64,000 bases of DNA from Methanomassiliicoccus sp. (GCA_033485155.1 JAWQJJ010000002.1:1-64000), one strand, 5' to 3'. Counted from the stretch's first letter, positions 9,095 through 17,813 are shown. The notes: generated by a model not told the origin, from the letters alone. Made by a program: numbers and translations.

Positions 9095-9397
9095 TCAGAA
9101 CACGTCCAGGTTCTTAGGGATGGCCTTACGGCGGTGCAGGTAGCTCGCCTGGGTCTTGGTGTAGCGGTACATGATGTCCGCCTTGTCAGCCTGGAACTCC
9201 CAGGGCTTGACTATGAGAAGGTCACCCTCCCTGATCCACATTCGCTTGCGGATCTTTCCGGGAATGCGGCCCATGCGCGAGGTCCCATCCTCGCACATTA
9301 CCTTAATGCGGGACGCTCCCAAGAGCTGATCCGCTACCCCGAACATCTCCCCCTCCTTGCGGTTGGGGAACGGACATCGGGTAATTTCCTCGTTCAT
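9095..9397 (-). CDS. eif1A: Translation initiation factor aIF1A
   Basis: A 100-residue OB-fold factor that binds the ribosomal A site and helps scan and position the initiator tRNA. The conserved core reads RIKVMCEDGTSRMGRIPG and KRMWIREGDLLIVKPW. I chose the ATG at 9397 because the family normally begins just before the acidic MNEEI segment; an upstream in-frame ATG at 9454 adds residues without homology. It heads the minus-strand block, and a TTTATG-like TATA element lies about 100 bases upstream (around 9500). Confidence 0.93.
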   Translation of the reverse strand: MNEEITRCPFPNRKEGEMFGVADQLLGASRIKVMCEDGTSRMGRIPGKIRKRMWIREGDLLIVKPWEFQADKADIMYRYTKTQASYLHRRKAIPKNLDVF

Positions 9398-9575
9398 CTC
9401 TTCAGATTCATATTGAGTCAAATGAAGCCTCCAATGATCTACTGCACGGAGCATCCTTACAGCAGCACAGCTGAACGGAGCCGATGTTCGAAGACATAAA
9501 CCCTTCTATTAATCAAGCTTTGCTATTGGGATGCGGTCGGCCTGGCATGCGCCCGTCAGGACCTGTGGCCCCGCA

Positions 9576-10010
9576 TCACGAGGTACTTTTTCGCTCGTAG
9601 AACAGGGGGACCAGCAATCCGTACCCTATGCCGCAGGCGAACATCTCGAACGCGCCCTCGGGGGCAAAGGGATTGCCAGTGATGTAGAGGCCGAAGGTCA
9701 GGAGGCTCGATAGCGCCAAGGTAAGGATGATGAACCGATAGGATGAGAACCTTGCTCGGGTGCGGAGCACATGGTACAACATGACGGCAAGGAACGCCAC
9801 GAAGAACGCCCCCAGGATCCAGATCGTGAAGCCAGCGACGATGGCCTGCTGCGAGGTAGTGGGGTTGAGGAAGCTTTGGCCCAGGCCCGCATCGTTGTTC
9901 TCTCGGGCCAGGTCGTCCGCTCTGAGAACGATCATGATCAGTATGGAGATCACAACGGGGATGTACGCGAAGACCATCGTCCTCAGAAGCCTGGACTGGG
10001 GCAATCTCAT
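9576..10010 (-). CDS. Four-helix membrane protein, unknown function
   Basis: A protein of about 144 residues with four predicted membrane helices, seen as hydrophobic runs starting near FAYIPVVISILIMIVL, IVAGFTIWILGAFFVAF, FIILTLALSSLLTFG and MFACGIGYGLLVPL. No family was recognised. The ATG at 10010 places the first helix about 10 residues in; a longer form from 10064 would add a basic leader. No clear ribosome binding site is visible. Confidence 0.55.
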   Translation of the reverse strand: MRLPQSRLLRTMVFAYIPVVISILIMIVLRADDLARENNDAGLGQSFLNPTTSQQAIVAGFTIWILGAFFVAFLAVMLYHVLRTRARFSSYRFIILTLALSSLLTFGLYITGNPFAPEGAFEMFACGIGYGLLVPLFYERKSTS

Positions 10011-10124
10011 CGACGTTCGGCATGTTGGGCGGACTAATAAACCCCGCCAAGCATTCTCGAACAAATGAAAATTGACAAGGGGGAGACCCCTTGCGGTTTT
10101 ACCGTCAAAATGAGGAGTGTAAGT

Positions 10125-11303
10125 CTACCGACCCTTGGTTGTCATCGGCATTTTCTGTTTCTCTTCCCTTTGGACCACTATCTCCGAGGGGATGAAGTCC
10201 CCGTTGACCTTGTCCCGGAAGGCGAACGACGCCCATCCCCTTGGCAGCTTGGATTCGGGGATGAACTCCCGCTCGTTGGGTTGGAAATCCCTCTGCTCGG
10301 CCAGTACCTGGTTCACATGCTCCTTGGTCGGCCTCAGGAGGATAGGCTTATCTATGCGGTCCCCTCCCAGTACCTTGACCGGGTCCTTGTTCTCAAATTT
10401 CTGGAGCAGCTGGATGGCCGATTGCATGTGTCCGATCTCATCTCGCATGAGCATCTCCCAGACCTTCCTGATCCGCCCATCGGTCTCATTCTGGGCGCAG
10501 CAGAAGTAGTTATACGCCTCGTTCACCTCCATGAGGAAGTTCATCTCCAAGGGGCTCATGGTGGCATCACCGAGGGCCTCGTACTGGCTGACATGCTGCT
10601 CCTCGACATCGGCGATCTCCGTGTACAGAGCGCGGGACAAATCGTCCTGGAACATGCTTCCGTGCGTTTTGTAGTAGGTCTCGGTCTGCTGCTCAGCGGA
10701 TACGATGGTCAAGTAGTTCATCTTGGTCTTCGGGCTGGCAGTGTCCTTGTTCCAGTGGTTCCTCATTTCTTCGTGGGGATGCCGGTGGTGGACCCTGGTC
10801 GGCCGCCCCTCCTTGAACTCCACGGTCCCCTTGGTCAGCTTGTTCGCGTCTGTCCCCTCCATGTGCTGGAGATGCGCCGAGTACCGGTAAAGGTGGTCGA
10901 AGTCCTCCAGCAGGGCGAAATCGAGGGCCTGGCGCTGGTAATCGTTATCTTCGTTCATGGCCAAGTCAGAGGTCAGGTCCACTGCCAGCTGCTCGTACCC
11001 TATGGTCGTCTCCAGGATGGTCTGGTCCCCCGGATTCATCCATTCCACCGCCTGCTGCTGCATCGACTCCGAGCGGCGGACCATGGCTAAATTCTCCTTT
11101 ATCTCGTCGTCGGCGATCTGGCGGGCCAGGGCGTGCTTGGTGATGAACGCGTTGGTCTCGATGCCATTCATCAGGATCACTCTTGTCCGGGTGTAGGGAT
11201 CGGCAGCCATCTTATCGTACGGCTCGGACAGCAGCTGTTTCCAGCTCATGAACTGCTCTTCCAATGGCGTGCCCCTCTCGTCAAAAGGTCTGAACGCTGT
11301 CAT
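10125..11303 (-). CDS. Ferritin-like diiron protein, 392 residues
   Basis: A soluble, mostly helical protein with several Glu/His metal motifs on helices: LLEDFDHLYRY near residue 131, DVEEQHVSQYE near 230 and MRDEIGHMQSA near 290. This ExxH pattern is that of ferritin-like or rubrerythrin-type diiron proteins, which in anaerobes often deal with oxygen or peroxide. At 392 residues it is much longer than rubrerythrin and has no rubredoxin CxxC domain. The role is inferred from the fold only. It stands alone between two unrelated genes. Confidence 0.6.
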   Translation of the reverse strand: MTAFRPFDERGTPLEEQFMSWKQLLSEPYDKMAADPYTRTRVILMNGIETNAFITKHALARQIADDEIKENLAMVRRSESMQQQAVEWMNPGDQTILETTIGYEQLAVDLTSDLAMNEDNDYQRQALDFALLEDFDHLYRYSAHLQHMEGTDANKLTKGTVEFKEGRPTRVHHRHPHEEMRNHWNKDTASPKTKMNYLTIVSAEQQTETYYKTHGSMFQDDLSRALYTEIADVEEQHVSQYEALGDATMSPLEMNFLMEVNEAYNYFCCAQNETDGRIRKVWEMLMRDEIGHMQSAIQLLQKFENKDPVKVLGGDRIDKPILLRPTKEHVNQVLAEQRDFQPNEREFIPESKLPRGWASFAFRDKVNGDFIPSEIVVQREEKQKMPMTTKGR

Positions 11304-11420
11304 TCTTATCCTCCGAGGAGGCTGACCACTGAGATTACAAAGGGCTTGCCTTTTTTTGCTGCGATGTTCAGGCGGCTTGTCGACGAGATCGACGGTCGCG
11401 ACCTTGGCTCCGTCGGGAGA

Positions 11421-12014
11421 CTACTTCTTAGGCTGCCGGTCGAAGAAGATGTTCTTTCCGGTCGCGGATAGAGGGATGCCGTGGCAGATGTTCGATGTGG
11501 TCAGGCCGAGACGGCGGGCCGATACTCCGATGCGATACATGATGCGGTTGTCCACGTTCATGTCCGAGGCCACCTTGGCCGCCGACCCCAGGGCGATGCC
11601 CAGATCAAGCATGCGGATTGAACAATTGGGTCCCAGGAACTCACCGTTCATGGAGCGCTGGTTGAACTCTGCGCAGTACTTGAACCCGCATGCTCCGCAG
11701 TCGAGCCCCGCCCCCTTATGCGGGAGCAGGCCGATCAGCACCACCGCCGATGAGTCCAGAACGTTCCGTCCATCGCGTTCCCAGTTGGGCGAGCGGCGTT
11801 CCGAGGCTATGGCAATGAGGTCGCTCCCAACGGCGACCCTCTCGTCGTCGCTCAAAACCTTGGCCTCTATGAAGTCCTGACCCACGGCCTTGGGGGCAGT
11901 CCTAGCCGCAAGCTCCATCAAATTGCCGACGAAGTTCACCGTTTCTTTCAGAGACATACGGACTTGATGCGACTTCCAGTAATTATTCTCTCGTGCGATT
12001 ATTCTTGTTTTCAT
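11421..12014 (-). CDS. DUF2148 (ferredoxin-domain) protein
   Basis: A 197-residue protein of the DUF2148 type with an iron-sulfur-like cysteine set: GLDCGACGFKYC near residues 105-115, a further Cys in GEFLGPNC, and a C-terminal Cys in SNICHG. The family is frequent in methanogens and clostridia; its redox role is inferred. The first ATG at 12014 lies close to a TATA-like element, which suggests a leaderless transcript. A shorter start at 11957 (MSLKETV) is possible. It is divergent from the histidine kinase at 12069. Confidence 0.7.
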   Translation of the reverse strand: MKTRIIARENNYWKSHQVRMSLKETVNFVGNLMELAARTAPKAVGQDFIEAKVLSDDERVAVGSDLIAIASERRSPNWERDGRNVLDSSAVVLIGLLPHKGAGLDCGACGFKYCAEFNQRSMNGEFLGPNCSIRMLDLGIALGSAAKVASDMNVDNRIMYRIGVSARRLGLTTSNICHGIPLSATGKNIFFDRQPKK

Positions 12015-12068
12015 TAATTAATATTGACTTAAATAATATTATATTGTAAAGAATCAAAGCCCCCGGCG
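12015..12068. promoter_or_regulatory. Divergent promoter between DUF2148 gene and histidine kinase
   Basis: This 54-base gap is very AT-rich against a GC-rich background and contains TATA-like runs usable on both strands (aatattatattg for the plus strand, attatttaag for the minus strand). The distances to both start codons allow very short leaders. Confidence 0.5.
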
Positions 12069-13796
12069 ATGCTGGAAGCATCCCTGTTAATAATGGCCCT
12101 GGTCCTCACAGCTATAGCCAGCAGTCTTGCTGTGATGGTCTGGAACAAGAGTAGGAGGGACTATCGTAAAGCGTTCGCGCTGCTGATGGCATCTCAAGTG
12201 CTGATCATGTGGAGCTATACCTTCGATGTGTTCGCCGAGAACCTCGAATGGAAGCTGTTCTGGAACAACTTCGAGTACCTGGGCTATATGTGCGCCATCG
12301 TATCGTTCTTCCTGTTCGCGGTCCAATACTCCAGCAACCTTCACTTGAACCGCCCCCTCATCGCAATCCTGGGAATCCCTTCTGTTTTGGTGGTCCTGGC
12401 AGTGGCGACCAATCCGCTCCACCACCTCTTCTATCTGAGGACAACCGTATCGAGCGACTACTTCCAATCCTTCAATGCAATCTACGGTCCCCTATTCTAT
12501 GCCTATGTGGCCTACGCGGTAGCCATCATAATGACCGGCCTAAGTTACCTCGTGGTTAGCTACTTCAGGGCTTCCCACACCCACCGTACCAGGGTGGGGA
12601 TAACTGGCCTGGCATGCTTAATCGCGATTGTATCGGTGGTGCTCAACTACCCCCCTCTGAACATAATCTCAGGCAGCATAGCTTTCGTCCTGGGATGCCT
12701 GACGGCCGACCTGCTGCTCTTCCTCGGGGCGTTCAGTTTCGAGCTTTTTTCCATGGTCCCCTTCGAGCTGGAAAGGGTCATGGGTTTGACCCGTGGAGGC
12801 GTGTTCATACTGGATGACGAGGACACCGTCATGTACCAAAATCAGATGGCCGAGTCCCTCGCCCAAAGGAAGGCCACCCTGTACCAGGACAAGCTGATGG
12901 ATGTAATGCCTGCCTTTCCCAGGGAGGTCCTCGAAGGTAAGAAGGAGACCTCGAACCCGATCGAGGAGATACATGAGCTCGTCCCCGGCCGGTTCTTCGA
13001 TGTAACCGTCCTGCCGATAAACGACTACTCAGGGCGCCTGATCGGGAAGACGGTCACCCTGAGGGAGATCACTGCCCAGAGAAGGGCGGAGGCCGAAGCT
13101 AACGCGGCCAAGCATACTCTTGACCTCATGAACAGCATCACCCGCCACGACGTCCTTAACCAGCTGACGATCATCGAGGGCAACCTGATCATGGCCCAGA
13201 GGAAGACCGCCGACGCGGCTATTCTGAAGCATATCGATGCCAGCTACCAGGCTGCTCTTAACATCCAGAAGCAGATGCAGTTCGCCCGCGACTACCAGGA
13301 GATGACCAAGCGGACACCAGTATGGCAGAACGTGGAGGAGAAGATCATGGAGGCGAGCACCGGCCTGGACCTCAAGGGGGCGCATCTCAGCATCGACACC
13401 AAAGGGGTAGAGATACTCGCTGATCTCCTGTTAGAGAAGGTTCTCTATAACTTAATGCATAACTCGATTGTCCACGGAGGCAAGGTGCATAACATAGCGT
13501 TCCTGGCCAAGGGGGACAGGGAATGTCTTCAGCTAATCTACACCGACGATGGCGCGGGCATCAGCGCAGACATGAAGCCGACCCTGTTCTCCAAGGGGGG
13601 CGGTTCCAACACTGGTCTGGGGCTTTTCCTGTCAAAGGAGATCCTGGGCCACAGCGGTATGGTCATCAGCGAGGATGGGCGGGCCGGTCAGGGCGTTAGG
13701 TTCGTGATAAGGGTACCCAAAGGCGGCTATCGCAACTTCCACGGCGAGCAGACGATCCTGGTCGCATCCTCGCAGCCTTCTGTGATGAGCCCATGA
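12069..13796 (+). CDS. Membrane sensor histidine kinase with 7TM N-terminal domain
   Basis: A 575-residue sensor kinase. Residues 1-235 hold seven hydrophobic helices of the histidine-kinase 7TM type. A PAS-like segment follows (about 245-340, starting near GGVFILDDEDTVMYQN), then a phospho-acceptor helix with His360 in SITRHDVLNQL. A HATPase domain completes it, with NSIVHGG, DDGAGIS and GLGLFLSKEI. The H-box form TRHDxxNQL is typical of methanogen kinases. No response regulator is adjacent, so the output is unknown. The PocR kinase at 14199 shares the same kinase core. Confidence 0.9.
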   Translation: MLEASLLIMALVLTAIASSLAVMVWNKSRRDYRKAFALLMASQVLIMWSYTFDVFAENLEWKLFWNNFEYLGYMCAIVSFFLFAVQYSSNLHLNRPLIAILGIPSVLVVLAVATNPLHHLFYLRTTVSSDYFQSFNAIYGPLFYAYVAYAVAIIMTGLSYLVVSYFRASHTHRTRVGITGLACLIAIVSVVLNYPPLNIISGSIAFVLGCLTADLLLFLGAFSFELFSMVPFELERVMGLTRGGVFILDDEDTVMYQNQMAESLAQRKATLYQDKLMDVMPAFPREVLEGKKETSNPIEEIHELVPGRFFDVTVLPINDYSGRLIGKTVTLREITAQRRAEAEANAAKHTLDLMNSITRHDVLNQLTIIEGNLIMAQRKTADAAILKHIDASYQAALNIQKQMQFARDYQEMTKRTPVWQNVEEKIMEASTGLDLKGAHLSIDTKGVEILADLLLEKVLYNLMHNSIVHGGKVHNIAFLAKGDRECLQLIYTDDGAGISADMKPTLFSKGGGSNTGLGLFLSKEILGHSGMVISEDGRAGQGVRFVIRVPKGGYRNFHGEQTILVASSQPSVMSP

Positions 13797-13899
13797 CGGC
13801 CACGGTCGTGACGTAAAGCCCCCTATAGCACTATCGAAAAAGAGTGGAGATGAACATCGAGCCCCGTGATCCGCAACAGGGCGTCCTCGTGGCCAAGGA

Positions 13900-13909
13900 T
13901 TAAGTATAT
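13900..13909 (+). promoter_or_regulatory. TATA box of the tRNA gene
   Basis: The element ttaagtatat lies about 24-33 bases upstream of the first tRNA base, the normal spacing for an archaeal TATA box. Confidence 0.6.
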
Positions 13910-13932
13910 CTTCTCTTATCGAACATCCCAAC

Positions 13933-14007
13933 GCTCCCGTAGTGTAGTCCGGCCAATCATTCGGGCCTTTCGAGTCCGATACCCGGGTTCGAATCCCGGC
14001 GGGAGCA
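13933..14007 (+). tRNA. tRNA-Glu (anticodon UUC)
   Basis: The acceptor stem GCTCCCG pairs with CGGGAGC before the discriminator A. The T arm is CCGGGTTCGAATCCCGG. The anticodon arm CGGGC-CTTTCGA-GTCCG puts TTC at positions 34-36, decoding GAA (and GAG by wobble). CCA is not encoded. No intron is present. A T-rich tail (aacttttc) follows and probably ends transcription. Confidence 0.95.
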
Positions 14008-14149
14008 CTTAACTTTTCAAAATCTTCCGTTCTCAGAATTTATTCGATGATCATTGAAAGATGACATATGGCCCGTCGAACCGACTTAGCCGAACAAGGA
14101 CATCGATCCAGAGCACCCTTCTGTCATGTTTCTATCGTCTCAGACGTGA

Positions 14150-14159
14150 TTTTTATACA
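14150..14159 (+). promoter_or_regulatory. TATA box upstream of the PocR kinase
   Basis: The run tttttataca lies 40-49 bases upstream of the ATG at 14199, which predicts a transcript with a leader of about 20 bases. Confidence 0.5.
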
Positions 14160-14198
14160 CCATCGTTAAAATAAGTAAATGCCGAGTCCGCTGAACAT

Positions 14199-15500
14199 AT
14201 GTCGGTGGCCACGAGCATAAATGTACCTTTTAATGGAACGGCGGGTTCTGCCGCAATTGCCGGAAAAGACATTAGCACCGACATCTGCCACGCATTGATC
14301 GACATCATCGGGGCGGACAGGCTACAAGCGGTTGTTGACGATTTCTATGAGCTCACGAAAATGTCCATCTCTGTCATTGGCGTTGATGGCAGGGTTGTCG
14401 TCCAGGCGGGATGGAACGACATCTGTACGCAGTTCCATCGACAGAACCCTCGGTCCCTGCAGAGGTGTGTGGAGAGTGAAACGCATCCCACCATGTATCT
14501 CGTGGAGGGTGAAGTATTCGAATACAAATGCAAGAACCTCATGTGGCATATCGTCACACCGATATTCATTGAAGGAAAACACATCGGCAATGTCTTCCTG
14601 GGACAGTTCTTCTATGATGACGAGGACCTTGACACCGATCTGTTCATCGAGCAAGCGCAAAAATACGGCTTCAAGGAAGAGGAATATTTAGCCGCTCTTA
14701 AAATTGTCCCTCGGTGGAGCCGAGAGTACATCAAGACATCCATAAGATTCTGCGTTAATCTGACCACCTTGGTCTCAGAACTTGGCCTTAGCAAGCTCAA
14801 CTTGATGAGAGAGAACGGGGAACGCCGCAGGGTCGAGGAAGAATTAAGGAAGGCGAATGAAAAATTAAACCTTCTAAGCAACATCACCAGACATGATATC
14901 AATAATCAGTTAATGGTCCTCAAGGGCAATCTTGATTTTGCCATGAGAAACGTCCAGGATCCAGCAGTTCTATCCAGGATGGCAAAGATAGATAAAGCGG
15001 CCGATAATATTGAGAAACAGATCAGCTTCACCAAGGACTATCAGGACCTCGGCGTCAGTGCTCCTTGCTGGCAAAAAATATGCGAGCGGGTGGCTGATTA
15101 CGTGAAGATATTGGACATCAAGCAATTGACCGTATGCGACCGAGGCCGTGACCTGGAGCTGATAGCTGATCCGATGATCGGCAAGGTGTTCTACAATCTC
15201 CTTGAGAACAGCGTCAAGCATGGTGGCAAGATGATCTCCGCGAGCTTTTGCTGCCAGGACTGCGATAATGGGGATCTTCTAATTACCTACGAGGACGACG
15301 GGAACGGCATACCGAGCGAGGAGAAGGAGCGAATATTCGAGCGAGGCTATGGGAAGGGTACCGGACTTGGCCTCTTTCTTTCCAGAGAGATACTGGCAGT
15401 TACTGGCATGACTATTAGGGAGAATGGTGAGTATGGGAAGGGGGCTCGGTTCGAGATGAGGGTCCCGAAGGACATGTTCAGGTTCGTTCACTCTGAATGA
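14199..15500 (+). CDS. Soluble PocR-domain sensor histidine kinase
   Basis: A 433-residue kinase without membrane helices. The N-terminal part (about 25-195) matches the PocR ligand-binding domain: VVDDFYELTKMSISVIGVDG, conserved cysteines in the NDICTQFHR and LQRCVESE segments, and the PIFIEGKHIGNVFLGQF core. A short coiled coil leads to the phospho-acceptor His232 in NITRHDINNQL and a HATPase domain (NSVKHGG, DDGNGIP, GTGLGLFLSREIL). PocR domains sense small organic or C1-type ligands in bacteria and archaea and are often linked to corrinoid metabolism. No response regulator is adjacent. Confidence 0.88.
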   Translation: MSVATSINVPFNGTAGSAAIAGKDISTDICHALIDIIGADRLQAVVDDFYELTKMSISVIGVDGRVVVQAGWNDICTQFHRQNPRSLQRCVESETHPTMYLVEGEVFEYKCKNLMWHIVTPIFIEGKHIGNVFLGQFFYDDEDLDTDLFIEQAQKYGFKEEEYLAALKIVPRWSREYIKTSIRFCVNLTTLVSELGLSKLNLMRENGERRRVEEELRKANEKLNLLSNITRHDINNQLMVLKGNLDFAMRNVQDPAVLSRMAKIDKAADNIEKQISFTKDYQDLGVSAPCWQKICERVADYVKILDIKQLTVCDRGRDLELIADPMIGKVFYNLLENSVKHGGKMISASFCCQDCDNGDLLITYEDDGNGIPSEEKERIFERGYGKGTGLGLFLSREILAVTGMTIRENGEYGKGARFEMRVPKDMFRFVHSE

Positions 15501-15737
15501 ATGATAATCATAAATGATTGGCCGCATTAACGAAGAGCGATCCTAACTTGGCGTGTGATGTTTAAAGTTCGGTATCGGCCCGCATCGCTCTCTCAAAGCA
15601 ATCCCTATTAGTGCCTGTAGCAGAGATCTCAAGGCTTGCTTCGTGGACGGTCTCGACGCCTGGCTTTGAAGCAAATTGTGCGGCCCAAGGGCCGTTTGAT
15701 GATAGTGGATACTTGAAAAAAGAGAAGTGAAAAGGGT
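15501..15737. other. Intergenic gap with a short GC palindrome
   Basis: No gene is seen. At 15681-15694 the sequence CGGCCC-AA-GGGCCG forms a tight inverted repeat followed by TTT. It could be a terminator or processing hairpin between the converging kinase and PII genes. Confidence 0.35.
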
Positions 15738-16094
15738 TTAACGTAGTGCCAAACTTCCCTGTTCCCCGGTCCTGATCCTGGTGCAGCCCTCCAGCGGGCA
15801 CACGAATATCTTGCCGTCCCCACTCACACCGGTATGATTGATGGCGATGATCTTGTTCACAACCCCCTCCATTTCCCCGTCCTCCACGATCACTGACACC
15901 AGGATCTTTGGGACGAAGCCTTGGCTCCTCGCCAGCTTCACCTCACCTATCTTCGTCTTGGAATGGTCCACGCCTTTGGTTTTTCCCCTTCCTTCAGCGC
16001 TTGCATAGGTGAGGCCAGGGACCCCTATTCTCAGTAGCCCGGCCTTGGTCTCGGACAACTTGTCCCTCCGGATGATCGCCAGTACTTCCTTCAT
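15738..16094 (-). CDS. P-II family regulator, NifI2-like
   Basis: A 118-residue PII-type signal protein. It begins with MKEVLAIIRRDK, has a T-loop region rich in Gly, Lys and Arg (AEGRGKTKGVDH) and carries the PII C-terminal signature GVSGDGKIFVCPL. The ending RIRTGEQG resembles NifI2 proteins, which bind ATP/ADP and 2-oxoglutarate and form hetero-oligomers with NifI1 to control nitrogenase. It lies 8 bases after its paralogue. No nif or amt gene is in the window, so the target is unknown. Confidence 0.85.
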   Translation of the reverse strand: MKEVLAIIRRDKLSETKAGLLRIGVPGLTYASAEGRGKTKGVDHSKTKIGEVKLARSQGFVPKILVSVIVEDGEMEGVVNKIIAINHTGVSGDGKIFVCPLEGCTRIRTGEQGSLALR

Positions 16095-16102
16095 GCCCCC
16101 AC

Positions 16103-16441
16103 CTAGATCCCAGCGGCCATGGTGCTGACGGTGCGGACGAGGTCAATGTCCGAGACGAATATCTTCCCATCACCTATCTTGCCGGTCCGAGCGCTCCTCA
16201 TGATGATCCCAGTTACTGTTGGGAGGTCATCATCCTCTACCGCGAGCAATAGCATGACTTTGGGCACCTCATCATGTTTGGTCAGGGAACTATCCCACTC
16301 TACCGGGTCTTCCATGAGGCCCTTCTCCTTGCCTCGCCCGAAGACGTTCAGTTTGGTCATCGCCCCCAGCCCCACCCGGTCCAGCTCATCGATCACGTCC
16401 TTCTCGTGGTCCGGTCTGATTATTGCTCTGATCAGCTTCGT
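16103..16441 (-). CDS. P-II family regulator, NifI1-like, apparent ACG start
   Basis: PII proteins normally begin with a strand of the form MKLIRAIIRP. Here the codons KLIRAIIRPDHEKD are present in frame, but the codon at the expected start (16439-16441, minus strand) is ACG and no ATG, GTG or TTG lies before it. A strong GAGGTGAG ribosome binding site sits just upstream of the ACG. From this start the protein is 112 residues, the standard PII length. The first canonical start (GTG at 16396) would remove the first beta strand. The PII signature TGKIGDGKIFV is intact near residue 80. The gene precedes the NifI2-like gene by 8 bases. Confidence 0.75.
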   Translation of the reverse strand, partial: TKLIRAIIRPDHEKDVIDELDRVGLGAMTKLNVFGRGKEKGLMEDPVEWDSSLTKHDEVPKVMLLLAVEDDDLPTVTGIIMRSARTGKIGDGKIFVSDIDLVRTVSTMAAGI

Positions 16442-16484
16442 GGCCTCACCTCAGGCGATGCAATAGACAAATAGATATTAAAAC

Positions 16485-16510
16485 ATTAGGAAAGTAGCAT
16501 TATGCCTAAT
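16485..16510. promoter_or_regulatory. Inverted repeat upstream of the PII pair
   Basis: ATTAGG (16485-16490) and CCTAAT (16505-16510) are perfect inverted copies with a 14-base spacer, set in an AT-rich promoter-like stretch 44-69 bases upstream of the PII start. It is a candidate operator and does not match the known GGAA-N8-TTCC NrpR site. Confidence 0.4.
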
Positions 16511-16617
16511 AATATTTGATATGTTTATGCTTTTGTATATTATTAGATCGGCCGTAGCCCTCGAACGTCGCATCGTCCTCGCCATTGGGTCCAGGTCCCA
16601 ATCGCGTGAAGGACGCT

Positions 16618-17601
16618 TTATCCTCCTCTTTTCAATCTCTCTAGCAGTTCATCCAGGCGGTCCAAACCTTCGTTCATTCCTACCTCCATGCCGGTGCTGA
16701 GTTCCATATCCCGATGCTCCACCGAGAGGTATACTGACTTGGCATTGTAGAGGGTTCTGGCCCCAAGGCTTTCGAAGGCTGCGGTCTGCAGCTCCACATG
16801 GCCGCCCATGGGCTCGAATTCGAAGGTCTGTACTATGAGTCCGGGAGGCCTCACATCATGGAAGACGCCGCGGAAGGCGAGCTCATTGCCCCCCTCATCC
16901 CACTGGATAAAGCGCCAGCTTCCTCCTGGCCGGGGATCGAGCCTTTCCACCTTGGTTCGGTACCTGGCTGGACCCCACCATTGCGGAATAAGATCTGGGT
17001 CGGTGAACGCTCTGAACACCAGCTCCCTCGGGGCGTTCATGGTTCGCCGCACCACTATCTCCTGCACCCCGGGGTGGGCGATAATGACGGTCTTGGGCAC
17101 GTTCACCTTTCCAGTTTCCAGATACTCGTCGAGCTTGTCGAACGATTCCTTCCATCCAGCCATGACCATTTCCCAGGCCATGCCCATGGGAACACTGGAT
17201 TGCACCACCTCCATCTCGGTCGTTCCGCCTCTGTCCTCCAATCGGACAGTGACCACCATTTCCAAGGGCCAGAAACCAGGCATGCCATACCTGGACGCCG
17301 GAACGACCTTGCCCAAGGGGTCGGCGAAGGAGTCAGTGAACACGAGCTTGGACAGAGGGGCGATCTCCTTGTAGGTTCCAGTGGACCACACCTCCCTGCC
17401 CTCGGGGGAGCGGGAGCAGTATAGAAAACTGCCCCCCACCCTCAGGTCCATCTTGCTCACGGGGGTTGTGAAGTTTCTGGGACCCCACCAGATCTTGAAC
17501 GCCTCAGGATCCGTCCAGGCTTTCCAGAGTCGTCCACGGTCCGCTTTGTAGGTGTGCCTGATGGTCAGTGGAGCGCCCTTGCCCGCTCCCTCGTTGCTCA
17601 T
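16618..17601 (-). CDS. Tandem SRPBCC (AHSA1-type) domain protein
   Basis: A 327-residue protein made of two Aha1/START-like SRPBCC domains in a row. Domain 1 (about 10-160) has LWKAWTDPEAFKIWWGP; domain 2 (about 170-325) has LVFRAFTDPDLIPQWWGP. Both show the usual DPE/WWGP signature followed by GGSF or GGSW. Such domains bind hydrophobic ligands; usually there is one domain per protein, so this is a fusion or internal duplication. The ligand is unknown. I chose the ATG at 17601 since the upstream extension has no family match. Confidence 0.85.
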   Translation of the reverse strand: MSNEGAGKGAPLTIRHTYKADRGRLWKAWTDPEAFKIWWGPRNFTTPVSKMDLRVGGSFLYCSRSPEGREVWSTGTYKEIAPLSKLVFTDSFADPLGKVVPASRYGMPGFWPLEMVVTVRLEDRGGTTEMEVVQSSVPMGMAWEMVMAGWKESFDKLDEYLETGKVNVPKTVIIAHPGVQEIVVRRTMNAPRELVFRAFTDPDLIPQWWGPARYRTKVERLDPRPGGSWRFIQWDEGGNELAFRGVFHDVRPPGLIVQTFEFEPMGGHVELQTAAFESLGARTLYNAKSVYLSVEHRDMELSTGMEVGMNEGLDRLDELLERLKRGG

Positions 17602-17813
17602 AGATGATATGTTCCAGTCACACCGGTTTAAGCCTTTACCTGCGTGGGCCCAAGACCTTGAAGGTTCCATGCCATGGGGGCGCGAACGGGGCAGGCATCA
17701 AGCTCGAACAACTTCACCCGAGGACGTATGGGGCGGAAACGCCGACGACATCGTTTACTCTTCAGGGGGCGTTCCCAGGGAGAACGAGCGAACGGCAGCC
17801 TGACCGTCCTACC

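Noticed and set aside
8244-9143. Long plus-strand open frame opposite rio1
   Set aside because: It is the antisense of the well-identified RIO kinase; GC-rich genes leave long open antisense frames.
10065-11090. Plus-strand open frame of 341 codons opposite the ferritin-like gene
   Set aside because: The minus-strand frame has coherent ExxH metal motifs and helix patterns; the plus frame has none.
16485-16510. Inverted repeat upstream of the PII genes considered as an NrpR operator
   Set aside because: The repeat is ATTAGG/CCTAAT; the GGAA-N8-TTCC form of the NrpR site is not seen.
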